This document shows, piece by piece, positions 33,087-41,492 of a DNA stretch of 64,000 nucleotides. This DNA is from RBG-16-57-9 sp964462185 (GTDB lineage Archaea; Thermoproteota; Bathyarchaeia; TCS64). Where the stretch lies: positions 1 to 64,000 of the forward strand of contig CAYWWV010000005.1 in the NCBI GenBank assembly GCA_964462185.1, read 5' to 3'. Both the position numbers and the translations under genes were made by a program. Numbering within the stretch: the first letter of the stretch is position 1; every line of letters starts with the position of its first letter. Under the pieces are notes generated by a model. It was not told the DNA's origin and did not search any database. It was given only the letters and a program-made list of their open reading frames with translations.

Positions 33087-34121
33087 CTATTTCAGCGTTG
33101 CGTCTACGCCCAGCTCCCCGCAGAGCTCGGTGATGGCCCGCCAGGTGGCCTCAGGGACCTCCACCCCCAGCCTCAGCCGCTCCTCCTTGACGCGGGCCTC
33201 GGGCATGCCTGGTACCAGCACCTCCCTGCCTGGGAGGCTGGGGGAGGACTTCACGTGGTCGAGGAGGGCGCCTGCCGCCTCTTTGAAGGGTTGGAGGCCG
33301 ACGAAGGCCTCAGGGTTGAGGGCCACCATGAGTACGCCGTTGGAGCTGGGGGGCTCCTGCCGGGGATCGATGCCTGTGCGTGAGCCTGTTAAGACGGCCC
33401 CCAGGAGCTCGCAGCAAAGTTGTAGGCCGTAGCCCTTGTAGGAGCCGAAGGGGAGTAGCCAGCCCCCCTTCCCAAGAACCTCGGGGTCGTCGGTCTCATG
33501 GCCCTCGGCGTCTCGGGCCCAGTGGGTGGGGATTCTCGCCCCCTTGGAGGCGGCGAAGCTGAGTTTGCCGGCGGCGACCATGCTGGTGGCGTAGTCCACC
33601 AGGAAGGGGGGCTCTCCCTCGGTGGGCACTGAGAGGCTGAAGGGGTTGGTGCCGAAGAGGGGGCCAAAGCCGTTGTGGGCTGAGACGATGGGGTGGCCCA
33701 CGTTCACGAACATCTCCGCTATGACGCCCTGGCTGGAGGCCATCTGGGTGTAGTAGCCTATGCGGCCTATGTGGTTGCAGTTGTAGGCCCCCACCGCTGA
33801 GACCATGTGTTGCTTGGCCTTCTCCACGGCTAACCGGGTTACCTTGCGGGCTGTTATCTGGCCGGGTGCCCAGGCCCCGTCCACCAGGGCGGTGGTGGGG
33901 GTCTCCTTCACCACCCGGGGCTGGGCGTCCACCTTGATGTACCCCTCCCTAATCCGCTCAGCGTAGCGGGTGTAGTATTGGATGCCGTGGCTGTCGTGGC
34001 CCGTCAAGCTGGCCTCCACCAGGGTATCAACCAGGAAGGAGGCCGCCTCCTCTGAGAGCCCCAGGGCGGTGAAGATGGCCTCACCTATCTCCCTGAGCCT
34101 CTCGGCTTTAACCCTAACCAT
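33087..34121 (-). CDS. Ldh2-family malate / L-lactate / sulfolactate dehydrogenase
   Basis: A 344-residue NAD(P)-dependent oxidoreductase of the Ldh2/ComC/YlbC family, not homologous to classical lactate dehydrogenases. Family marks are L-T-G-H-D-S-H-G-I (catalytic histidine region), G-A-Y-N-C-N-H-I-G-R-I-G-Y-Y, F-G-T-N-P-F-S, D-Y-A-T-S, and G-S-Y-K-G-Y-G-L near residue 230. It oxidises 2-hydroxy acids such as malate, lactate, sulfolactate or ureidoglycolate; the substrate is open. The ATG at 34121 is used, two codons after a possible TTG at 34127. Confidence 0.88.
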   Translation of the reverse strand: MVRVKAERLREIGEAIFTALGLSEEAASFLVDTLVEASLTGHDSHGIQYYTRYAERIREGYIKVDAQPRVVKETPTTALVDGAWAPGQITARKVTRLAVEKAKQHMVSAVGAYNCNHIGRIGYYTQMASSQGVIAEMFVNVGHPIVSAHNGFGPLFGTNPFSLSVPTEGEPPFLVDYATSMVAAGKLSFAASKGARIPTHWARDAEGHETDDPEVLGKGGWLLPFGSYKGYGLQLCCELLGAVLTGSRTGIDPRQEPPSSNGVLMVALNPEAFVGLQPFKEAAGALLDHVKSSPSLPGREVLVPGMPEARVKEERLRLGVEVPEATWRAITELCGELGVDATLK

Positions 34122-34154
34122 GCACAATTGGAGGGGCCACGGCTATAAAGGGAT

Positions 34155-35183
34155 TCACCCCACCCTGGCGGCGAGGCCCTCCAGGAAAGCCTTGATGTCC
34201 TCCTCCTCTATGCCGTAGTGGGTTACCAGCCTGGTGGTGGTGCCCCTCCCCCTACACTTCCAGCCGAGTTCCTGGCAGACCTTGGAGAAATCCTCCACCG
34301 TCCAACCGATGGGGCTGAAGTCAACGTACACCATGTTGGTCTGGACCTCGTTGAGAATCTTTACCCCAAGCTTGGAGAGTCCCTCCGCCAGCAGCTTGGC
34401 GTTCCGATGGTCCTCCTCCAATCGGTCCACCATCTTGGTGAGGGCGATAATGCCTGGGGCGGCTATGATGCCTGCCTGCCGCATCCCCCCACCCAGCATC
34501 TTCCGGTATTTTCGAGCCTTCCTCACCAGCTCCTCGGTTCCCACTACCACCGAGCCCACCGGGGCTGAGAGACCCTTGCTGAGGCATATCTGGATGGTGT
34601 CGGCGTACTGGGCCAGCTCCTTCACATCCACCTTGAGGGCCACGGCAGCATTGAAAATACGGGCCCCATCCAGATGGACACCCAACCCGTGGTCCTTGGC
34701 CACCTCCCAGTTACTCCTCATCTGCTCGGGCGTAAGAGCTATGCCCCCAGCGGAGTTATGGGTGTTCTCAACGCATAGGAGGGTGGTGGGAGGGTAGTGG
34801 ATGTTCTCGGGCCTGATGGCTGCCTCGATGTCCTCCGGCCTCATGTAGCCCCTCTCCCCCCTTATGGTCCGGGCCATTAGTTGGCCCATAACCGCCAGGC
34901 CGCCCACCTCATTCATATAGATGTGGCTCCGCTCCTCCAGGATGATCTCGTCTCCCCGGTTGGTGTGGGCCAACACGGAGACGGCGTTCCCCTGAGTCCC
35001 GCTGGTGACGAAGAGCCCAGCCTCCTTTCCAAGCATCTCGGCCGCGAGAGCCTCCAACTCATTCACCGTGGGGTCATCCCTGTAGACATCGTCCCCCACA
35101 CGGGCTTTGTATGCGGCCTCCCTCATCTCGGGGGTTGGCCAGGTCACGGTGTCGCTCCTGAAGTCCAGGTTTTTCTCGACCAA
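34155..35183 (-). CDS. ltaE: Low-specificity L-threonine aldolase
   Basis: A 342-residue PLP enzyme of the aspartate-aminotransferase fold that splits threonine or allo-threonine into glycine and acetaldehyde. Diagnostic segments are D-F-R-S-D-T-V-T-W-P-T-P-E-M-R near the start, G-D-D-V-Y-R-D-D-P-T, H-L-D-G-A-R-I-F-N-A and L-S-K-G-L-S-A-P-V-G-S with the PLP lysine. It would supply glycine and feed threonine catabolism. It lies 33 bp upstream of the Ldh2-family gene. Confidence 0.94.
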   Translation of the reverse strand: MVEKNLDFRSDTVTWPTPEMREAAYKARVGDDVYRDDPTVNELEALAAEMLGKEAGLFVTSGTQGNAVSVLAHTNRGDEIILEERSHIYMNEVGGLAVMGQLMARTIRGERGYMRPEDIEAAIRPENIHYPPTTLLCVENTHNSAGGIALTPEQMRSNWEVAKDHGLGVHLDGARIFNAAVALKVDVKELAQYADTIQICLSKGLSAPVGSVVVGTEELVRKARKYRKMLGGGMRQAGIIAAPGIIALTKMVDRLEEDHRNAKLLAEGLSKLGVKILNEVQTNMVYVDFSPIGWTVEDFSKVCQELGWKCRGRGTTTRLVTHYGIEEEDIKAFLEGLAARVG

Positions 35184-35189
35184 ATCTGA

Positions 35190-35503
35190 TCCACGGAAAA
35201 GGGTTCCCCGAAAGGGCTTAAGGCTTACCCCTAGTTGTTGGAGTACCCGTCATCGGTCCAGGGGTTGGCAGTATCGCTGTACCCCCTCGGCGCCCAACAT
35301 CCAAGCTCCAAGGGGGAGGAGAATATGGGCCACGAGTGTGTGAGCGAAGACTAGAGGGAAAGATGGGTAACCCGGAGGAAGGGCCTATCCCCCGAGAAAG
35401 GTCATGGAGTATCCCGTGGCGAGCCTGGGTGCAGTCGGGGGGGCTGGTAGCCAGCTGGTGAGGCTGTGAAGAAGCAGTAGCCTCCCCCAGTTGTATTTGG
35501 GTC
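35190..35503 (+). other. Structured noncoding stretch, possible IS200/IS605 right-end / omega-RNA relic
   Basis: No intact gene is seen. The stretch contains several short hairpins (GGGTAACCC; GCTGG-TAG-CCAGC; GAGGCT paired with AGCCTC around GTGAAGAAGCAGT) and ends in CCCA...TGGG beside the MBL stop codon. On the plus strand a frame ends in G-A-V-G-G-A-G-S-Q-L-V-R-L before a TGA, and the following GAAGAAGCAGTAGCC resembles the DEAGSP-coding GATGAAGCAGGAAGCCC found at many TnpB 3' ends. The match is partial and visual. A structured RNA gene unrelated to IS605 is the alternative. Confidence 0.3.
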
Positions 35504-36151
35504 TTAGAGGTGTCTGGAGGCTCTTTCCAGGCTCATGGCTATGTGTTTATTCGCCCCCTCGAACAGGGGTGAGCCGTGGCCGGGTAGCATAACCTCCACA
35601 TCCAGCTGGCTGAGCCGCTCAAGGCTTTTAACTATCTCCTCCAGGCTCCCGCTGGGGCCGTCAAACCTCCCATAGTAGCCGTCTGGGAAAACGGTGTCCC
35701 CGCTCACCAGCACCTTTCTCTCAGCATTGTAGAGGCAGATGCTGCCCCGGGTGTGGCCGGGGGTCCACACCACTTCGAAGCTGCCCCAGCTGGTCTCCAC
35801 CATATCCCCATCCCTTAGTCGCACCAGGTTTTCGAAGTTGGCCGCCAAATATCGGGAGTCCTCCTCGTGGACCAGGACCCTTGGATTAGCCTTCTCCCTC
35901 AACAGGTAGAGCCCCAGGGCGTGGTCGTGGTGGGCGTGGGTGAGAACCACCTGGGAGACCCCGCTGGGCTCCACCCCGAGCTCAGCCAGCTGGGGAAACA
36001 GAGGATTGTAGCTGTCACCCACCCCCGTGTCCACCAGCGTCGCCTCCTCGCAACCGAAAACATAGACATTGCTGCACAGCCCCTCCCCCACGATGAGGCC
36101 AACCCCCTCCAAGGCTTCGCAGAACCGGCCTAAACGGTAAACCCTCGGCAT
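35504..36151 (-). CDS. MBL-fold metallo-hydrolase (glyoxalase II-like)
   Basis: A 215-residue metallo-beta-lactamase-fold hydrolase. The binuclear metal site reads T-H-A-H-H-D-H near residue 70, then G-H-T-R-G (third histidine), S-G-D-T-V-F (bridging aspartate) and L-P-G-H-G-S (last histidine). The pattern is that of general glyoxalase II-like hydrolases, with no added domains that would assign RNA or flavodiiron functions. The substrate is unknown. Confidence 0.9.
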   Translation of the reverse strand: MPRVYRLGRFCEALEGVGLIVGEGLCSNVYVFGCEEATLVDTGVGDSYNPLFPQLAELGVEPSGVSQVVLTHAHHDHALGLYLLREKANPRVLVHEEDSRYLAANFENLVRLRDGDMVETSWGSFEVVWTPGHTRGSICLYNAERKVLVSGDTVFPDGYYGRFDGPSGSLEEIVKSLERLSQLDVEVMLPGHGSPLFEGANKHIAMSLERASRHL

Positions 36152-36190
36152 TTCAGAGGGGTAACGGGGCTGGTGGGGATAAAGCTTCCC

Positions 36191-36838
36191 CTATGCCCGC
36201 ACCAGCTTCAACCTCAACAACAGGTAAGAGCCCTCAAAATCCGACTCCAACTCCTCCACCCGGTAGTTCTCGGGCAGGGAGTAACGCCTGCGGAACCCTG
36301 GGTCCCTGGAACTCCAAAGGGCCACCTCCCCCTCCCCCCACTCAATGTTTATGGTTCCCCTGAGGTTTTCGGGCACGTGGGTGGTTATGATGTACTCCGA
36401 GGTTTCTTGAAGGCTGCTGGAGGGCCCCAGGTCCTCCTGGACATACCTGGGCTCCCACTCCCACTCAACCCGGCCACTCCAAATCGAGGCCAGCAGGGGG
36501 AGGAGGGCAACCAAGGCTATGAGGCCCAGGAAGAGAAGGTTCATCGCCAACGCCAAGCCCAGAGGCAGGCTTTGGTAGACGAAGGGGAAGGCGAAAACAA
36601 CCACCGGCTCCCCGGGGAGGAAGGCGAAGCAAAGGGTGTACAACCCTGAAACCAGTAGGAGGCCGCCGGCAACCAGGAGGGGCAGCCTGGGAACCCGGGT
36701 GTAATAAGCCCGTGCCCCGCTGCACTTTATGCAACAATCCTTCTCCTCGTCGTAGCAGTCCTGGCATACGAACTTGCCGCAGATGCTGCAGAGTATGTCG
36801 GCCTCGGGGGACCCGCAGATATAGCACCGCCTAGCCAA
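36191..36838 (-). CDS. Zinc-ribbon / B-box-like membrane protein, function unknown
   Basis: A 215-residue protein. The first 45 residues hold eight or more cysteines in C-Y-I-C, C-S-I-C, C-Q-D-C and C-C-I-K-C patterns, a double zinc-binding module like a B-box or treble-clef ribbon. Two long hydrophobic stretches follow (about residues 50-85 and 90-120), then a soluble C-terminal domain of about 95 residues rich in beta-strands. Its start overlaps the end of the DUF131-like gene by eight bases, so the two are probably coupled. No function can be assigned. Confidence 0.7.
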   Translation of the reverse strand: MARRCYICGSPEADILCSICGKFVCQDCYDEEKDCCIKCSGARAYYTRVPRLPLLVAGGLLLVSGLYTLCFAFLPGEPVVVFAFPFVYQSLPLGLALAMNLLFLGLIALVALLPLLASIWSGRVEWEWEPRYVQEDLGPSSSLQETSEYIITTHVPENLRGTINIEWGEGEVALWSSRDPGFRRRYSLPENYRVEELESDFEGSYLLLRLKLVRA

Positions 36839-37103
36839 GGAGACCCCTCCCTAACCCCACAAGGTAGGGCCAAGCCGCCAAAGCCAGTAAAACCACGGTG
36901 GTCACGGCTAGGGCGAGGGCGAGCCATTTCCGGGCGCCAGTCGAGGGTACGGGTAACAGACCCAGAAGCTTGACGGTCCCCAGAGGTTCATCCTCTGAGC
37001 CTCCTCCCTTGAGGCTGAGGTAGACCAGGAGGGCCCCTGCCACCACCATAAGGGAGCCGGCTACGAGGAAGCCTATGGAGACCATTTCTTCAGGGTAATC
37101 CAA
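36831..37103 (-). CDS. Small two-span membrane protein (TIGR00304/DUF131-like)
   Basis: A 90-residue protein with two hydrophobic helices (about 8-30 and 60-83) around a loop containing L-G-L-L-P-V-P-S-T-G-A, similar to the I-G-P-I-P-I-V-x-G segment of the TIGR00304/DUF131 archaeal membrane family. Function unknown. It overlaps the zinc-ribbon membrane protein gene. Confidence 0.6.
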   Translation of the reverse strand: MDYPEEMVSIGFLVAGSLMVVAGALLVYLSLKGGGSEDEPLGTVKLLGLLPVPSTGARKWLALALAVTTVVLLALAAWPYLVGLGRGLLG

Positions 37104-37124
37104 GGCGCAGGGTATTAAACGTTA

Positions 37125-37724
37125 CTAAGCCCTCCAGAATGCGGCCTTACCAATGTACTCGTTCACCTCCCACTCCCTAATCCGGGCCCTATCCACATCC
37201 ACCACGTATATGCTGTGGAGCCTGGCGTTTCTGATCTCCTCGGGGGTTACGGGGGGGTTGGAGTAGTATCGGTCGCACATCTCCTTTATGGTCTGGACCT
37301 CTTGGGGGGTTCTATACCGTGGGGGCTTCACCAGGGCCTCCGGCACCTGCATGATGTAGTAGGGGGTGGTGGCCAGGATGAACTTGTTGGCGTAGGCGCT
37401 GTAGCGGGTGATCTTGCTGGCCACCCGGGTTTTGAGATATGTGACGGGGTCCAAGGCGTTCTCGGGGGGGACAAACCCTGTCTCCACCTCCACGATGAGG
37501 TTGCCAAACCCCTTGGTGGCGTAGACATCGGTGCTGAGGGTGTTGAGCCTGTGCTCCAGCTCCACCTGGAAGCCGTTTTGGATCAGGTATTTAGCGCAGA
37601 TAAGCTCCATAATGCTGTGGTTGATCTTCACCTCCCTCCGCCTGTGCTTCTCCACCAGGGAGTCTCTCAACCTAAGCACCTCCGAGAGCTCCTCCGGTGA
37701 GAGCTCCAACCTGAATCTCTCCAC
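37125..37724 (-). CDS. Uncharacterised archaeal protein, possible PD-(D/E)XK-like nuclease fold
   Basis: A 199-residue soluble protein. Residues 35-85 have an order reminiscent of restriction-nuclease folds: a helix with an acidic residue (I-M-E-L-I-C-A-K-Y-L-I-Q-N-G), a strand with D-V-Y-A, then L-I-V-E-V-E-T-G. The second half contains a tyrosine-rich segment (F-I-L-A-T-T-P-Y-Y-I-M-Q). The usual lysine of the ExK motif is replaced by glutamate, so catalysis is doubtful. I do not recognise the family by name. It is 21 bp from the DUF131-like gene in the same direction. Confidence 0.6.
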   Translation of the reverse strand: MERFRLELSPEELSEVLRLRDSLVEKHRRREVKINHSIMELICAKYLIQNGFQVELEHRLNTLSTDVYATKGFGNLIVEVETGFVPPENALDPVTYLKTRVASKITRYSAYANKFILATTPYYIMQVPEALVKPPRYRTPQEVQTIKEMCDRYYSNPPVTPEEIRNARLHSIYVVDVDRARIREWEVNEYIGKAAFWRA

Positions 37725-37811
37725 CAGAGAGTCGAGGTCTCGGACAAACTTGGAGTCTATCTTGGCCCCCCTCCACGGGTTTAACCCTCACTGCTCCCCC
37801 CATCTAATAAA

Positions 37812-38237
37812 TCATGCCCCTAACCTGGTCGGCCATATCTGCAGCCCCAGCTCCCCCAGAAACTCGAAGCCTTTAACCCGGTAGAGGTGGGAGCCGCATC
37901 GGCAATCGCTGGAGCCGAAGCCAGGCACGGCCACCCCATGTTGGGAGACCTGGCGGCTTAGCCAGCACTCCAGCCGCTCCCTGGTCTCAAGGAAGTAGAC
38001 TGCCTCCACCTCCACGCCTGGGGCTTGGAGGAGGTAGTCGATATGCCAGTGGACCACGGGGTGCCTCCCCAAGCTGACCCTTATGTGGCGGAGAACCCTG
38101 GGCTTCAACCCGTTGAGGGCCGAGCCCACGTAGACGTACTTGGCCTGGGGGAACTCGATCTCCCCCAGGGCTCCAACCCGCAGCCTCTGGTGTCTATGGT
38201 TCCCTATGCAGAGACAGTAAACCCCCCCGCGGCTCAA
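37812..38237 (-). CDS. DUF123 (GIY-YIG-like) protein
   Basis: A 141-residue DUF123 protein, a GIY-YIG-related domain found in archaea alone or fused to endonuclease III. The pattern G-V-Y-C-L-C-I, L-R-V-G-A-L-G-E-I-E-F-P, Y-V-Y-V-G-S-A-L-N-G-L, W-H-I-D-Y-L-L, R-L-E-C and V-P-G-F-G-S-S-D-C-R-C-G-S-H-L is complete. The frame stays open further upstream, but the TTG at 38237 overlaps the stop of the S9 peptidase by four bases and gives the family's usual start. A nucleic-acid nuclease role is suspected but not shown. Confidence 0.88.
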   Translation of the reverse strand: MSRGGVYCLCIGNHRHQRLRVGALGEIEFPQAKYVYVGSALNGLKPRVLRHIRVSLGRHPVVHWHIDYLLQAPGVEVEAVYFLETRERLECWLSRQVSQHGVAVPGFGSSDCRCGSHLYRVKGFEFLGELGLQIWPTRLGA

Positions 38238-40147
38238 GGGGTCTGCACCGGTTTCAAGTGTTGGTTGAACCAGTCCAACATGACCTCCAGCCTCCTCACC
38301 CTGTGAGACGGCTTCCCCGTGGTGCGGAAGGTGTGAGCCCCCTCCATAAACAGGGCCAGCTTGGCCTCCTTCCCCAACGCCTTGAGGGCGGTGTACATGT
38401 GGAAGCTCTGGTCCACCCAGCACCGGTAGTCCTCCCAGCTGTGGACGAACAGCACGGGGGTGTTCACGTTGGCCACGTGTGTGAGGGGGCTCTTCTCGCG
38501 GTAGTCTTCAGGGTTCTCCCAGGGTGTGCCGCCTATCTGTTCGGGGGCGAAGTGGAAGCCTATGTCGCTGGACCCGTAGAAGCTTTCAAGGCTGCTTATG
38601 CCGTTCTGGCTAACAGCGGCCTTGAACCTGTCGGTGTGGGTTACCACCCAGTTGGTCATGTATCCGCCGAAGCTCAGCCCGGTCACGCCCAGCCTGCCCC
38701 CGTCTATCCAGGGATTCTCGGCCAATACAGCATCAACGCCCTCCATCAAGTCCTGGAAGTCTCTCTCCCCCCAATGGCCCCGGATGTCCCCGAACTCCTG
38801 GTCGTAGCCGTCGCTCCCCCTGATGTTGATGTAGATAACGGCGTAGCCGTGGGCCGCGTAGAGCTGGTGCTCGTACATGAAGCTCCAGCCGAACTTGCTT
38901 TTGGGGCCCCCGTGGATGTCCACCACAGCCGGGGTCCCTGCCCCAGGCCTCTGGTTTAGGGGTCTAAGCAACCAGCCCTCCGCCTTGGCCCCGTCACTGC
39001 AGCCATACGTGAACCTCTCCGCCTTCCCCAGCTTGACAGATGGGTCCAACAGGCTTTCAGCCACCTTCACCCACTCCCCGTCGAACACCCACAGCTCCAC
39101 GGGGGTGTCCGAGGAGACCCGGGTCAACGCCAGCCTCTTCCCCGCAACGTGGAACTCCTCAACGCAGTAGGGGCCCTCCGTCACCTGTTCCAGTTCTCCG
39201 TGGGCTGGGGCCTTGTAGATGTGGTGCTCGCCCCCCTTGGATAGGGCGAAGTAGAGGCTCTCCCCGCTCCATACTGGGGTGCAATCGCCTGCCTTGGGGC
39301 TCCTCAGGTCGTAGTAGTGTCTCCTGGCCACCCCCAGGCCCGTTGACCCGGAAAGGTCTCTCACCTCCCCCTCCCCAGGCCTCCAAAGGTAGACGCGGTG
39401 GTGGGTGCTATACCCCCTGGAGCCGTCGTGCCCCGTGAACGCCAGCACCCCTTCCGGCCCCCAGTGGAGGGACTGCACAGAGTAGCCCTCCAGAGAGGCC
39501 TCCACCTCCAACCCCCCCAGCTTAACCACCCTAATCCTAGACTCCCCAGGCCTAAGGGGGTTCACAGACTCGGCGTAGGCCAGCCTCCCCCCCTCGGCGT
39601 CGAGGCTGAACGCCTGTATGGGGCTCCCCTGGGGGGTTAAACCCCAGGCCTCCCCCGCCTCCAAGTCCACCACGGATAAAGCCCTTGGAGCGCTGTAGAC
39701 CCAGCCCTCCCCATTGAACCAGAAGGGTATGTCCTCTATTAGGTGCACATCGCCCTGGGGTTTGGGGCCTCTGGAGAGGAAGTAGGCCTTCCCCCCTCCG
39801 CTATCCCACTGGAGGGATTGGACCCCTCCGTTGAAAACAGCTTTGAGCTCCGCCTCCCCCCCAGGTTCAACAGTGTAGAACCCTGTCTGGGCTCCCTCAC
39901 CCGTCTTGGAGGTGAAGAGTATCCGCCTCCCCTCCGCGTCCCACAGGGGGTTGGAGGCGTCGAAGCCCTCCAACGCCCACTCCAGCCCCACCGCCCCCAG
40001 GCCAACCACCTTCAGGGAGGTCTCATACTCCTCCCCCTGGACCCTTGTCTCCAGGTATAGTAGCCGCTCCCCCTGGGGGTCCAGGGTGGGCCGCGCCAAG
40101 AGGGCGAACAGCCCCAGGTCCCCCGGGGTTAAACCTCGACTCCCCAT
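38234..40147 (-). CDS. S9 family prolyl oligopeptidase / acylaminoacyl-peptidase
   Basis: A 637-residue cytosolic serine peptidase. The N-terminal beta-propeller has about seven repeats (WD-like S-x-x-W-x-x-x-G). The C-terminal alpha/beta-hydrolase domain begins near residue 385 and holds the nucleophile in G-L-S-F-G-G-Y, the aspartate in S-W-E-D-Y-R and the histidine in E-G-A-H-T-F. It would cleave short peptides or remove N-acylated residues, in line with the peptide-degrading gene set. A GTTAAAT box 28 nt upstream suggests leaderless initiation. Confidence 0.93.
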   Translation of the reverse strand: MGSRGLTPGDLGLFALLARPTLDPQGERLLYLETRVQGEEYETSLKVVGLGAVGLEWALEGFDASNPLWDAEGRRILFTSKTGEGAQTGFYTVEPGGEAELKAVFNGGVQSLQWDSGGGKAYFLSRGPKPQGDVHLIEDIPFWFNGEGWVYSAPRALSVVDLEAGEAWGLTPQGSPIQAFSLDAEGGRLAYAESVNPLRPGESRIRVVKLGGLEVEASLEGYSVQSLHWGPEGVLAFTGHDGSRGYSTHHRVYLWRPGEGEVRDLSGSTGLGVARRHYYDLRSPKAGDCTPVWSGESLYFALSKGGEHHIYKAPAHGELEQVTEGPYCVEEFHVAGKRLALTRVSSDTPVELWVFDGEWVKVAESLLDPSVKLGKAERFTYGCSDGAKAEGWLLRPLNQRPGAGTPAVVDIHGGPKSKFGWSFMYEHQLYAAHGYAVIYINIRGSDGYDQEFGDIRGHWGERDFQDLMEGVDAVLAENPWIDGGRLGVTGLSFGGYMTNWVVTHTDRFKAAVSQNGISSLESFYGSSDIGFHFAPEQIGGTPWENPEDYREKSPLTHVANVNTPVLFVHSWEDYRCWVDQSFHMYTALKALGKEAKLALFMEGAHTFRTTGKPSHRVRRLEVMLDWFNQHLKPVQTP

Positions 40148-40170
40148 GGGAGTATCTTGGCGGGAGGGCG

Positions 40171-40199
40171 ATTTAACAGCTACTGGTGGGCCTTATATC
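40171..40199. promoter_or_regulatory. Back-to-back TATA boxes for the S9 peptidase and purD
   Basis: GTTAAAT (minus strand, about 40171-40177) lies 28 nt from the S9 ATG, and CTTATATC (plus strand, 40192-40199) lies 27 nt from the purD ATG. Both distances fit leaderless transcripts. Confidence 0.6.
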
Positions 40200-40222
40200 G
40201 AGGCTCCCCGAGATATAACCCC

Positions 40223-41464
40223 ATGAAAGCCCTTGTTGTGGGTAACGGGGCCAGGGAGCACGCCATCGCCAAGAAGCTGTCCGAGGAGCAGTTGGAGCTA
40301 TACTCCGCTATGTCCCGTGTTAACCCAGGGATAGCCGGCCTGAGTAAGGAGGTCGCCCTCCTCGACCTGAACAACCCGGAGAGCTACTCCAGGTTCTACG
40401 ATGTGGATATTGCCTTCATTGGCCCCGAGGCTCCTTTGGCCGCTGGAGTCGTAGACTACTTGGCGGATATGGGGGTGGCCACGGTGGGGCCTTCCAGGGC
40501 GGCGGCGAGGCTGGAGTGGAGTAAGGCCTACGCCAGGCAGTTCTTGGAGGCCCAGGGAATCCCAGGAAACCCAGAGTTCAAGGTCTGTCGGAGCATGGGC
40601 GAGGTGAAAGGGTTTTTGGACCGCCACCCTGAGGTGGCGGTGAAGCCCGATGGCTTGACGGGGGGGAAAGGCGTGAAGGTAGCCGGGGAGCACCTCCATA
40701 GCCGCGAAGAGGTGGAGGCCTACTGTGCCGAGCGCATCGCCATGGATGGACTGGTGGTTCTCGAGGAGAAGCTGGAGGGGAGGGAGTTCACCCTCCAGGC
40801 CTACTGCGACGGGAGGAACCTGAAGTTCATGCCGCTGGTTCGGGACTACAAGAGGGCCTACGACAACGATGAGGGCCCCAATACGGGGAGCATGGGGAGC
40901 TTCAGCTGCCCAGACCACGGCCTCCCCGACTTGGACGAGGGGGTGGTTGAGGAGGGAAAGCGGATAATGAGGGAGACGGTGAAGGCCATGCGTCTACGCG
41001 GAGAGGAGTATAAAGGGGTTCTCTACGGGGGGTTCATGGCTACGGCTCGTGGGACATTCCTCCTGGAGTATAACTGCAGGTTTGGGGACCCCGAGGCCAT
41101 AAATGTGTTGAGCATCCAGGAGAAGCCCCTCACAGAGGTGGGCTTCGGAATAGTGGAGGGAAGGCTACCTGGCTTCGGGTTCGAGGAGCAGGCCACGGTT
41201 TGCGTCTACCTGGTGCCCGAGGGATACCCCACCAACCCTGTGAGGGACCAGCCCATCCAGGTGGGTGAGGGCATCAAGAGCGAGGTGTACTACGCCTCGG
41301 TTTACGACGACAACGGCGTGATTAGAACCACTGGTAGCCGGGCAGTTGCGCTGCTTGGCAAGGGAGAAACGGTGCCGGAGGCTCGTGGAAGGGTCTACCA
41401 GGATGTGGGGAAGGTTGTCGGCCGGCTTAGATACCGTAGGGATATAGCTGCGGGCATCCAGTAA
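40223..41464 (+). CDS. purD: Phosphoribosylamine-glycine ligase (GAR synthetase)
   Basis: A 413-residue ATP-grasp enzyme that joins glycine to phosphoribosylamine, the second step of purine synthesis. It starts K-A-L-V-V-G-N-G-A-R-E-H-A-I and has F-I-G-P-E-A-P-L-A-A-G-V, V-K-P-D-G-L-T-G-G-K-G-V-K-V, the PurD signature around Y-K-R-A-Y-D-N-D-E-G-P-N-T-G-S-M-G, and N-C-R-F-G-D-P-E. An in-frame extension to 40157 is rejected because the ATG at 40223 matches the family start and lies 27 nt after a TATA box. Confidence 0.96.
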   Translation: MKALVVGNGAREHAIAKKLSEEQLELYSAMSRVNPGIAGLSKEVALLDLNNPESYSRFYDVDIAFIGPEAPLAAGVVDYLADMGVATVGPSRAAARLEWSKAYARQFLEAQGIPGNPEFKVCRSMGEVKGFLDRHPEVAVKPDGLTGGKGVKVAGEHLHSREEVEAYCAERIAMDGLVVLEEKLEGREFTLQAYCDGRNLKFMPLVRDYKRAYDNDEGPNTGSMGSFSCPDHGLPDLDEGVVEEGKRIMRETVKAMRLRGEEYKGVLYGGFMATARGTFLLEYNCRFGDPEAINVLSIQEKPLTEVGFGIVEGRLPGFGFEEQATVCVYLVPEGYPTNPVRDQPIQVGEGIKSEVYYASVYDDNGVIRTTGSRAVALLGKGETVPEARGRVYQDVGKVVGRLRYRRDIAAGIQ

Positions 41465-41492
41465 CCATTTATCTGTTTCCAGGAATACGAGG

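Noticed and set aside
35190..35503. RNase P RNA or SRP RNA
   Set aside because: The conserved RNase P blocks (GAGGAAAGTC and ACAGAA...GGCTTA) and the SRP helix 8 pattern are not found on either strand in a consistent order.
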